Below are positions 1-6,676 of a stretch of 20,618 nt of DNA, piece after piece. The notes beneath the pieces are model-generated. The model saw only the letters and a program-made list of their open reading frames with translations, did no database searches and had not been told where the DNA came from. A program made the position numbers and the translations under genes. The first letter of the stretch is position 1. Each line of letters starts with the position of its first letter. The DNA is taken from assembly GCA_905198755.1 (NCBI GenBank), contig CAJKDR010000007.1, positions 1 through 20,618 of the forward strand, written 5' to 3'. The DNA comes from an uncultured Clostridiaceae bacterium (lineage in GTDB: Bacteria > Bacillota > Clostridia > TANB77 > CAG-508).

Positions 1-40
1 GATCTATCCGGTATTTTATCTTTATTTTATATTTTGATCA

Positions 41-342
41 GGGTGTCAAAAGGCGGCTCACAACTTAGTGGCTGGCAACTTGCACAAAACCGGGACTGCT
101 TTTGTGACTTTGGGAGAAAATTAGTAAATCTTAGTCTGCCTGTTCATGTATAGTGTTTTGCTGCCATGGACGGCAGCAAAAGTCTTAATGCCCCATGGAC
201 GGGGCGTTTAAGACGTACACGTCACTTTGTCGCAACCTAATTCAGGCAGACTTAGATTTTCTTATTTTCGTACAACGGAACAAAAACAGACTCGGCTTTG
301 TACAATTTGCCATTCCCAAAACTTGAAGCCACCTTTTAACCC
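41..342 (+). ncRNA. Candidate large structured ncRNA with pseudoknot (class not identified)
   Basis: This is a non-coding block, visibly richer in G+C than its flanks, and its ends pair with each other. Helices read directly from the sequence are: P1 41-44/339-342 plus 48-58/327-337 (one C-A mismatch); P2 73-78/307-312; P3 83-89/100-106; P4 126-142/243-259 (17 bp, one T-T mismatch); hairpins 156-181 and 182-214, both with loop ATGGAC; P7 270-275/298-303; and P8 109-115/314-320. P2 and P8 cross each other, so the fold is pseudoknotted. Strand is uncertain. A TATATT box at 28-33 would start a transcript at about G41, and the U-G pairing in hairpin 182-214 favours +, whereas the P1 mismatch would be a wobble on -. 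No good ORF is present. The raiA, ROOL and similar large Bacillota RNA families should be tested first, but I do not recognise a family signature. Confidence 0.72.
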
Positions 343-349
343 TTATATC

Positions 350-384
350 AAAAAAATACAGAGGACATCTTTCATGCCCTCTGT
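350..384 (-). terminator. Rho-independent terminator of the HU gene
   Basis: On the - strand an 11-bp stem with one G-U pair (bases 358-384, loop of five) is followed by A and then a run of seven T (350-357). It lies about 50 bases past the HU stop codon. It also separates HU from the structured-RNA block, so HU mRNA probably does not read through that block. Confidence 0.85.
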
Positions 385-435
385 AAAATACGCTCTCTTC
401 AGTAAACTGTTTCGTTTCTTCTTATCATTCACAAA

Positions 436-711
436 TTAAGCATTGATCAGATCTTTTAATGCTTTACCAGCTTTGAATACTGGAGCTTTTGATGCAGGTA
501 TTTTGATTTCTTCTTTAGTTTGTGGGTTTCTACCTTTTCTAGCAGCTCTTTTTCTAACTTCGAAAGATCCGAATCCTACTAATTGTACTTTGTCTCCTTT
601 TACTAATGCTTCAGTAACAACGTCTACAAATGCGTTTAATGTTTCTTCAGCACTTTTTTTTGTGTCTCCTGTTTTTGCAGCCATTGCTGCTACTAAATCA
701 GATTTGTTCAT
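436..711 (-). CDS. hup: HU-family nucleoid DNA-binding protein
   Basis: This is a histone-like HU protein of 91 residues, the normal family length. It acts as a dimer that binds and bends DNA without strong sequence preference and compacts the nucleoid. The N-terminal helical dimerisation part covers residues 1-45. The family signature GFGSFEVR is at 46-53. The basic beta-arm follows (about 53-75), with RNPQT at 61-65 carrying the intercalating proline at 63. The start is ATG, with AGGAGGT about eight bases upstream. The gene appears monocistronic, with its own terminator downstream. The upstream gap (712-860) contains only a weak promoter candidate (TTGCTA, 16-base spacer, TACATA) and no clear terminator for the flippase gene before it, so read-through from that gene is possible. 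The assignment is secure; HU versus IHF-like naming is by family. Confidence 0.95.
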   Translation of the reverse strand: MNKSDLVAAMAAKTGDTKKSAEETLNAFVDVVTEALVKGDKVQLVGFGSFEVRKRAARKGRNPQTKEEIKIPASKAPVFKAGKALKDLINA

Positions 712-860
712 TTAATTTACCTCCTAAAAAGTTTGAAATATGTAGAATTTTCTCCTACAATAGCAATATTCGTCATAATAAAATAAAATCCTTCTTTTTT
801 TTCATACTTTTTTCTTTAAATCCTTTATCTCTGTAAGATTTCAGACAATTTTTGTAAATA

Positions 861-2510
861 TTAACTATTTTCGTTGTTTTCTTCTTTTCTGTATATGCCA
901 ACGGTTTCAAGGATTTTATTTATCTTTTGTCCGTATGGAATCATTAATATTTCTTCTTTTGTAAATATTTTTAATATTATAACCATTATTAAGTAAATTA
1001 TAACAGCTATTATTAATCCTATTATAGTAGCTATTCTTGCTGATAGCACATTTAATAATAATGTATATATATAATAAGAGCATGCACACATAGCTACTGT
1101 TGCAACTATCGGTTTAAATATAAACTTCTTAAATCCAAGTTCTAGCTTTATGGTCTTTCTTAATATTATGAAGCTCAATAAGAATGCTACAAAGTTATTT
1201 ATTACAGATGCTATCGCTGCTCCATTTACTCCAAATGCTGGATTTGGAACTAATATCAAGTTAAATATTAACTTTAACGCTACACCAATAAATGATGTAA
1301 CCGCTGGTACCATTATTCTTCCTAATCCTTGTAATGCTCCATTTGTTGTTTGCATTAATACTGCAAATATTATTGTTAAAGAAAATATTTGTAGTAAAAA
1401 TCCTCCATCTGTTGCATTTGGAAATAATAAATTAATTATTGGTTGTGCAAATACCATCATTCCAAATGTACAAGGAAGTCCTATTATCATTGTCGTTAAT
1501 AATGAAAATGATATTCTTTTACTTGCTGTTCGTGTATCTTTTTTTGTTATTAATGCAGATACTGATGGAACAAGTGCTGTAGCAAACGCTATATTAAATG
1601 ATAATGGAAGTGTTGCTAGTGTATCCACTTTTCCTGATAATATACCATATTGTGCTTTTGCGACAGAATCTGGTAAGAATTTTTTTAATCCTTTTACAAC
1701 TGTAACTATGTCTACTATTTTAGATAATGTAGACATTATTGCACTAAGTGTTATTGGAATTGAAACGACCAAAATTCTTTTTACTATTCTTTTTACTCTT
1801 TCTTGTTTGTAATTTACTGTTTCTTTTATTTTTGGTGAAATTATTTTCTTAAAGTTTCTATAGTACATTAAAATATATAAAAAGCTTAATAGCACAGATA
1901 ATGTTGTGGCTAGGTTTGCTCCTGCTGCCATTAATGTTGTATTTAAATTTGTTCCTATTCCTATAAGTTCTACTGCTGATATGGTTATTGTTGTTTTAAA
2001 TACTTGTTCTAATGCTTGTGCTTTTGCAGTAACAGATACTTTATCTAATCCATTAAAATATCCCCTTATAACAGATGCTATTGTAACAAATGTTATAGAA
2101 GGTGATAAAACTTGTAGTGATAATGTTGCTTCTGGAACATCTATTGCATTTGCTATTGTTGCTGCACCTAAGAATAGAATCATTGTTCCTGTAAAACCAA
2201 TGAGTCCAAATGTAGCTAATGCTATTCTAAATATTCTATGTGCTCCTTTGTAATCTTCTAATGCAACTTTTTCTGAAATCAATTTTGCAATTGCATTTGG
2301 AACACCTATTGATGATATTGTAAGAAGCATTGCATATATTTGATAACCACTTCCATAAATACCATTTCCTATGTCTCCAAAACCTTTTTTATTTGTTAAA
2401 AATATTTTAGAAACTAAACCTAGAAGCTTTATCAACACCTGTGAAAGCATTAATGATAAAACTCCCAACATAAATCCATCTTTTTTTTCAATTTTTTTTG
2501 TCTTATCCAT
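861..2510 (-). CDS. MOP-superfamily flippase, SpoVB/MurJ-like polysaccharide transporter
   Basis: This 549-residue integral membrane protein has many hydrophobic segments spread over its whole length, consistent with the 12-14 helices of the MOP exporter superfamily. The N-terminal region (about 15-70), with SQVLIKLLGLVSKIFL and a following GIYGSGYQIY segment, matches the SpoVB/YtgP/MurJ-like group. That group flips lipid II or other undecaprenyl-linked sugars across the cytoplasmic membrane for peptidoglycan or spore-cortex synthesis. There is no signal peptide beyond the first transmembrane helix, and the last 40 residues are charged and cytoplasmic. The start ATG follows AGGTGGG by six bases, and a consensus promoter lies upstream. 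The neighbours (HU, and a divergent ATPase) do not point to a specific substrate. MurJ-like versus SpoVB-like cannot be decided from sequence alone, so no symbol is given. Confidence 0.85.
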   Translation of the reverse strand: MDKTKKIEKKDGFMLGVLSLMLSQVLIKLLGLVSKIFLTNKKGFGDIGNGIYGSGYQIYAMLLTISSIGVPNAIAKLISEKVALEDYKGAHRIFRIALATFGLIGFTGTMILFLGAATIANAIDVPEATLSLQVLSPSITFVTIASVIRGYFNGLDKVSVTAKAQALEQVFKTTITISAVELIGIGTNLNTTLMAAGANLATTLSVLLSFLYILMYYRNFKKIISPKIKETVNYKQERVKRIVKRILVVSIPITLSAIMSTLSKIVDIVTVVKGLKKFLPDSVAKAQYGILSGKVDTLATLPLSFNIAFATALVPSVSALITKKDTRTASKRISFSLLTTMIIGLPCTFGMMVFAQPIINLLFPNATDGGFLLQIFSLTIIFAVLMQTTNGALQGLGRIMVPAVTSFIGVALKLIFNLILVPNPAFGVNGAAIASVINNFVAFLLSFIILRKTIKLELGFKKFIFKPIVATVAMCACSYYIYTLLLNVLSARIATIIGLIIAVIIYLIMVIILKIFTKEEILMIPYGQKINKILETVGIYRKEENNENS

Positions 2511-2547
2511 ATTCCCACCTTTGTTTCATTTATATGTTTATTTTTGT

Positions 2548-2576
2548 ATTATATTAATAAATGTTATTTTATTCAA
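2548..2576 (-). promoter_or_regulatory. Sigma-A type promoter for the MOP flippase gene
   Basis: On the - strand the -35 box is TTGAAT (2571-2576), the spacer is 17 bases, and the -10 box is a perfect TATAAT (2548-2553). The start point would fall near 2541, leaving a leader of about 30 bases before the ATG. It sits in the 203-base divergent region shared with the ATPase gene. Confidence 0.8.
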
Positions 2577-2647
2577 GTGATTTAAAATTAATTTTTAAAT
2601 TTATTATAATATTTCAATCATTTCTTGCATTATTTTTGCAAAAAGCC

Positions 2648-2676
2648 TTGTTTTTTTAAGCATTTTGTAAGATAAT
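2648..2676 (+). promoter_or_regulatory. Sigma-A type promoter for the VirD4-like ATPase gene
   Basis: On the + strand the -35 box is TTGTTT (2648-2653), the spacer is exactly 17 bases, and the -10 box is GATAAT (2671-2676), five of six consensus. The start point near 2683 leaves a leader of about 30 bases that ends in GGGGAG, nine bases before the ATG at 2714. Confidence 0.7.
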
Positions 2677-2713
2677 ATAAGTAACTATTTTAAATTTTTG
2701 GGGAGTTTATAAT

Positions 2714-5035
2714 ATGAAAATTTTTGATAAATTTTTGAAGTTTTTAAAGACTGATAGAAATACTTTTTTAACTTATATTTTAACAGTTATTACTATATAT
2801 TTAGCTGTTGATAGATTAATAGAAATGATGTTTATGATTTTAAGTGGTGTTTCTGTTTCTTATTGGGGACCTTTACAATATACTTTAGCAATTGCTTGTC
2901 CAATATTTGCATTTTTATTTTCTGGTTCCTCAACATTTGTAAAAGCAGACCAAATGAAATTAGGATTTTTCTATTTGTATTGTATATCTTTATATATAAT
3001 AGGAATATCTATGGTAGTTCAATGGTTTAACTTATTGTGTTGGTTATTATTTATGGCTACGCCAGGATATGTAAGTGTTGTAACAGAATTTTCTAGTTTA
3101 ATACAACCTGCTTTTCAATCACTAGCTGTATATATTCCACTTGTAACATTCTATCCTTTATTTAAAAAATTATTTACTTGGATAAATGATACAAAAGATA
3201 TAAAAGATTCTATAATGGATTATGGCGGTATTAACTTATCTGAGAAAAAGGAAAATACTGGAGCATATTCTGTAGAATTGCCTTTATACTCTGATAAAAA
3301 AACTGGTGCAAATGTTGTTATGACAGAACAAGGAAGATTTCAATCTACTTTTATATGTGGTGTTTCTGGTAGTGGAAAAACTTCTATGTTATTTGAGCCT
3401 ATGATGGCAAAAGATATTGAGAAGAAATTCTTCTTTAAAGAGGCTTCTAAAGAACTTGGATATACTGCTTTAAAAACAGGATTAGCTTATTTAAAATACC
3501 CATATGATAATAGTTATTTAAATGATAATTTTAATTTAAATATGCTTGTTCCTAATTCTGGTAAAGAAAAATTATTTAAAGCTTATTTAAAGAAAATGAT
3601 TGCTTATGATGGTGGAAATAGTATATTATATAGAGATTTGGGATTCACTTCTATCTCACCTGATTATGAATCTACTTCTAGAATACTTGAAGTAGCAAAT
3701 AATTATAACATACCAGTAAATTTAATTGACCCAGCAAATCCAGATTCACCTGGACTTAACCCTTTTGCATTTGATGATCCAGTTAAGATTGCTATTATAA
3801 TTTCTTCTGTACTAAAAGAAATGTATACATATGCAGGAAGAGATATTGAAGAATCTTTCAGACAGAATGTAACTTTACAAGCTGTTGAAAATGTATCAAT
3901 ACTTTTAAAAGAAATGTATCCTAGATTAAATGGTGAATTATTACCAAATCTAGAGGATATGTTAAATATGTTTAATGATTTTTCATTAGTAGAAAAAATG
4001 TGTAAACAATTAGAAGCAATTCCAGAACTTGCTAAAGAATATTCTTTACAATTAGGTTACTTTAAAAAGAATTTCTATGCAAATGGTGTTAATAGAGAAG
4101 AAACAGAAAAGTATATAAGTGCTGCTGCAACTCAGCTTGATACTTTGCTTAGAGTTCAAGGTGTAAGAAATATATTATGTAATAGATCAAATAATTTGAA
4201 TTATGATGATATTCTTGCAAATGGTGAAATCACATTAGTATGTACAAGACGTGGAGACTTGGGTGCTACAGTTCATACGGCATTTGGGCTATTCTTCCTA
4301 TTACTAATGCAATATTCCGTATTAAGAAGACCTGGAAATGAGAAATCTCGTGTTCCCCATTTCTTATATATAGATGAATTTCCTGATTTTATAACACATG
4401 CAACTACAAATATGTTTACACTTTATAGAAAATATAGAGTTGGTATTATAATCTCTGCTCAAAACTTAAGACAATTAGGTGAACAAAATAAAAGTAAATA
4501 CAGGGAAACAATACTTGCAAATTGTGCTAATAAATTCATATTTGGAAATAATACTCCAGAAGATAATGCTTGGTGGGAATTAGAACTTGGAACTAAAAGA
4601 GAATGGACTTTCAAATATAATTATGATACTGAAAAACTACAATATGATTCAAAATATGGAGATGCACTATTTAAATGGAAACAAAACTATTCAGCTGGTA
4701 AAGTACAATCTTTAAAATCAAAACAATGTATGTATAAAGTTAAAAACATTGCTGGTAAGAGTTCTGTTGGAATTATGAAGGTTGACCTATTAGATTCCAA
4801 ATACCATGAGCCACATTATGGAAAACATTTTAATTTTTCAAGATTTACAAATGGAATTGCAGAAGAAGAATCAAAACCTAAAAAAGAAAAATTTAATTTA
4901 AAGAATCTTGAATTTGATAAATCTTCTAATGGTGATATAGATCCAATAAAGAATAATACAACAGATTCTAACTTCTTAATAGATAATGAAGATGCTATTA
5001 TATTTGATATAAACAGAAAAAATAATAAAGATTAA
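2714..5035 (+). CDS. Membrane-anchored VirD4/TraG-like coupling-type ATPase, solitary
   Basis: This 773-residue protein resembles type IV coupling proteins (VirD4/TraG/TraD), hexameric inner-membrane ATPases that pump DNA or protein substrates into a secretion channel. Hydrophobic membrane segments occupy roughly residues 18-155. The motor follows, with Walker A GVSGSGKTS at 216-224, Walker B FLYIDE at 550-555, and a conserved SAQNLRQL motif at 581-588. About 90 residues lie between Walker A and a SPDYE motif near 315, where VirD4 proteins usually have DPKGE soon after Walker A, so there appears to be an insertion here. The C-terminal 75 residues are polar, charged and probably disordered. 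The gene has its own promoter and terminator. No relaxase, VirB4 or pilin gene is adjacent. The family is clear; a conjugative role is doubtful in this chromosomal setting. Confidence 0.85.
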   Translation: MKIFDKFLKFLKTDRNTFLTYILTVITIYLAVDRLIEMMFMILSGVSVSYWGPLQYTLAIACPIFAFLFSGSSTFVKADQMKLGFFYLYCISLYIIGISMVVQWFNLLCWLLFMATPGYVSVVTEFSSLIQPAFQSLAVYIPLVTFYPLFKKLFTWINDTKDIKDSIMDYGGINLSEKKENTGAYSVELPLYSDKKTGANVVMTEQGRFQSTFICGVSGSGKTSMLFEPMMAKDIEKKFFFKEASKELGYTALKTGLAYLKYPYDNSYLNDNFNLNMLVPNSGKEKLFKAYLKKMIAYDGGNSILYRDLGFTSISPDYESTSRILEVANNYNIPVNLIDPANPDSPGLNPFAFDDPVKIAIIISSVLKEMYTYAGRDIEESFRQNVTLQAVENVSILLKEMYPRLNGELLPNLEDMLNMFNDFSLVEKMCKQLEAIPELAKEYSLQLGYFKKNFYANGVNREETEKYISAAATQLDTLLRVQGVRNILCNRSNNLNYDDILANGEITLVCTRRGDLGATVHTAFGLFFLLLMQYSVLRRPGNEKSRVPHFLYIDEFPDFITHATTNMFTLYRKYRVGIIISAQNLRQLGEQNKSKYRETILANCANKFIFGNNTPEDNAWWELELGTKREWTFKYNYDTEKLQYDSKYGDALFKWKQNYSAGKVQSLKSKQCMYKVKNIAGKSSVGIMKVDLLDSKYHEPHYGKHFNFSRFTNGIAEEESKPKKEKFNLKNLEFDKSSNGDIDPIKNNTTDSNFLIDNEDAIIFDINRKNNKD

Positions 5036-5043
5036 AAAAAGCA

Positions 5044-5080
5044 AAAATAAATATGAAGAAAAATTCTTCATATTTATTTT
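5044..5080. terminator. Bidirectional terminator between the ATPase gene and rpe
   Basis: A perfect 17-bp AT-rich inverted repeat (5044-5060 with 5064-5080, loop AAA) has T-runs on both strands. It is placed tail to tail between the + strand ATPase gene and the - strand rpe gene. The rpe stop codon at 5074-5076 lies inside the stem. Confidence 0.88.
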
Positions 5081-5733
5081 TTTATTTCTTCTATTGTTTT
5101 ATTGTAATCTTTTGAGTTTATAATTGCTGTTCCTACAACAATTATATTTGCTCCTGCTTCTTTTAACTTTTCTACATTTTCTAAATTTACTCCACCATCT
5201 ACTTCTATGTCTATATCAATATTGTTGCTTTCAATATATTCTTTTATCTTTTTTACTTTATCTATTGTTTCTGGTATTAATTTTTGTCCACCTTTGCCTG
5301 GTTCTACTGTCATTACTAATACACTATTTATATATGGTAAATATTTATATATTTCTTCTACGCTTGTATTTGGCTTTATTGCCATTCCAGCTTTTATGTG
5401 GTTATCATGTATATACCTTATTATTTTTTTTGCTTCTTCCTCATTCTCGCAAGCTTCAAGATGAAATGTTATTGTATTTGGCTCATATGGTATATAAGAA
5501 TTTACAAATATTTTTATATCTTTTACCATTAAATGAATGTCTAATGGTGTATTTGAAATTTGTTTTATTTGTCCTACATACTCTTGCATTAATTCTATTG
5601 TATTGTTTTCTACAAATTCACCATCCATTACATCTATATGAAAGTAGTTTGTTTTTGCTACTTCTAAATTATAAAATACTCCTAATGAATTTTCTCTGTC
5701 TGCTGATAATATTGATGTTGATACTTCTACCAT
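5074..5733 (-). CDS. rpe: Ribulose-phosphate 3-epimerase
   Basis: This is a cytosolic TIM-barrel enzyme that interconverts ribulose 5-phosphate and xylulose 5-phosphate in the non-oxidative pentose phosphate pathway. At 219 residues it is of normal length. Visible motifs are the N-terminal STSILSAD, DVMDGEFVENN with metal ligands His32 and Asp34, DIHLMV with His67, MTVEPGKGGQ at 141-150 (most relatives have PGFGGQ, so Lys replaces Phe), and VDGG with Asp179 as the catalytic acid. The C-terminal VVGTAI segment corresponds to the phosphate-binding end. The start codon overlaps the rsgA stop (ATGGTAG, seven bases) and has GGGAGG upstream inside rsgA, so the two are translationally coupled. The pairing with rsgA and prkC is the same as in Bacillus subtilis. 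Confidence 0.95.
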   Translation of the reverse strand: MVEVSTSILSADRENSLGVFYNLEVAKTNYFHIDVMDGEFVENNTIELMQEYVGQIKQISNTPLDIHLMVKDIKIFVNSYIPYEPNTITFHLEACENEEEAKKIIRYIHDNHIKAGMAIKPNTSVEEIYKYLPYINSVLVMTVEPGKGGQKLIPETIDKVKKIKEYIESNNIDIDIEVDGGVNLENVEKLKEAGANIIVVGTAIINSKDYNKTIEEIKK

Positions 5734-6599
5734 TTATGTTCCTCCCTATCTTTTAATTCTTCATATATTTTCTTATAGTTGTTATATCTTGATTCTGATA
5801 TATCTTTTCCAACATTGCTTTTTATGACACAACTTTCTTCCTTTATATGTGTACAATCTAGATATTCGCATTTATTATTGTATTTATTAAATTCCTTAAA
5901 ATATCTATATAATTCCCTATATTCTATTTCATATACATCAAATGTAGAAAATCCTGGTGTATCTGCAATATATGTATTTTCTTTTATTTTGTATAATCTT
6001 GTTGAAGTTGTTGTGTTTTTTCCCTTTTTATTCTTGTGACTCACTTCTCCTTCTTCAGTTAGCTCTTTTTTAAAAATCCCATTAATTAATGTTGATTTTC
6101 CAACTCCAGAATTTCCAGAAAACACACTAATATTGTTATTTAAAATATCTTTAATTTTTTCTGTATTTTCCTCTAAATCTTTTGCATTTGTTTTTACCAC
6201 TCTATAACCAATATTTGAATATATTTTTTCTATTTCTTCTGCCATATTTTCATCCAAGTCTATTTTATTTATTATTATTATTGGTTCTATTTTTAAGAAT
6301 TCTGCAAAGGCCAATTGTTTGTCTAACATCAATAAATCCGGTTTTGGTTTTTTTGCAGATACAACAAAGATTAGTCTTGTGACATTTGCAATTTTAGGTC
6401 TTTTTATATATGATGTTCTATCACATACTTCTAATATTGAATTGTTTTCATTATCTATTTTTACAATATCTCCAACTACTGGCTTTATTTCTTTATTTTT
6501 AAATATGCCCCTTGATGTACATTCTATTGTTTGGTTGTTATCTGTTTCTACATAAAATAAATTAGAGATTATTGTTATTATTCTTCCCTTTACTACCAT
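5727..6599 (-). CDS. rsgA: Small ribosomal subunit biogenesis GTPase RsgA
   Basis: This is a circularly permuted GTPase that acts late in 30S maturation, checking the decoding centre. In Bacillus it is phosphorylated by the neighbouring PASTA kinase. The protein is 290 residues, normal for the family. An N-terminal OB fold (about 1-65) is followed by the permuted G motifs: G4 NKID at 111-114, G1 GNSGVGKST at 162-170 and G3 DTPG at 213-216. A C-terminal zinc site uses Cys244, Cys249, His251 and Cys257. The start ATG has AGGTG five bases upstream. It overlaps rpe by seven bases and has its own consensus promoter in the tail of prkC, so it can be expressed separately from the kinase and phosphatase. 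Confidence 0.96.
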   Translation of the reverse strand: MVVKGRIITIISNLFYVETDNNQTIECTSRGIFKNKEIKPVVGDIVKIDNENNSILEVCDRTSYIKRPKIANVTRLIFVVSAKKPKPDLLMLDKQLAFAEFLKIEPIIIINKIDLDENMAEEIEKIYSNIGYRVVKTNAKDLEENTEKIKDILNNNISVFSGNSGVGKSTLINGIFKKELTEEGEVSHKNKKGKNTTTSTRLYKIKENTYIADTPGFSTFDVYEIEYRELYRYFKEFNKYNNKCEYLDCTHIKEESCVIKSNVGKDISESRYNNYKKIYEELKDREEHKW

Positions 6600-6621
6600 A
6601 TTTCACCTATCTTTATTAATT

Positions 6622-6645
6622 AAGAGCAGATAAAAATCTGCTCTT
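6622..6645 (-). promoter_or_regulatory. Perfect hairpin in the prkC-rsgA gap
   Basis: A 10-bp perfect inverted repeat (6622-6631 with 6636-6645, loop of four) lies directly downstream of the -10 box of the rsgA promoter. It is followed by AATTAATAAAG on the - strand, a poor T-tract. It is therefore either a weak prkC terminator or a 5'-end hairpin/operator-like dyad at the rsgA start point. Confidence 0.5.
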
Positions 6646-6647
6646 AT

Positions 6648-6676
6648 ATTATACTACACTTTAGAATATTATTCAA
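6648..6676 (-). promoter_or_regulatory. Sigma-A type promoter for rsgA-rpe
   Basis: On the - strand the -35 box is TTGAAT (6671-6676), overlapping the last codons of prkC. The spacer is 17 bases and the -10 box is a perfect TATAAT (6648-6653). The architecture is identical to the flippase promoter. It would start a transcript near 6641 for rsgA and rpe alone. Confidence 0.78.

Noticed and set aside
41..342. tmRNA, RNase P RNA, SRP RNA, or group I/II intron
   Set aside because: There is no TPsiC arm or CCA end, no tag ORF, no RNase P core motif that I can see, no GNRA-capped domain V of a group II intron, and no disrupted gene at the borders. A covariance-model search is still needed.
227..439. 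Open frame of 70 codons on the + strand in the left-end non-coding region
   Set aside because: It lacks a ribosome binding site, has no family-like features, runs through helices of the structured RNA and through the HU terminator, and is best explained as a chance frame.
1150..1812. 220-codon + strand frame opposite the flippase gene
   Set aside because: It lies entirely antisense to a well-supported membrane protein gene and has no ribosome binding site. Its composition is that expected from the complement of hydrophobic codons.
2577..2647. Origin-like AT-rich region between the divergent flippase and ATPase genes
   Set aside because: No DnaA-box clusters or iterated repeats are visible. 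The AT-richness is that of an ordinary divergent promoter region.
6622..6645. A firm call of Rho-independent terminator for prkC
   Set aside because: The stem is perfect, but the following - strand sequence AATTAATAAAG is not a T-tract, so it is listed only as a hairpin of uncertain role.
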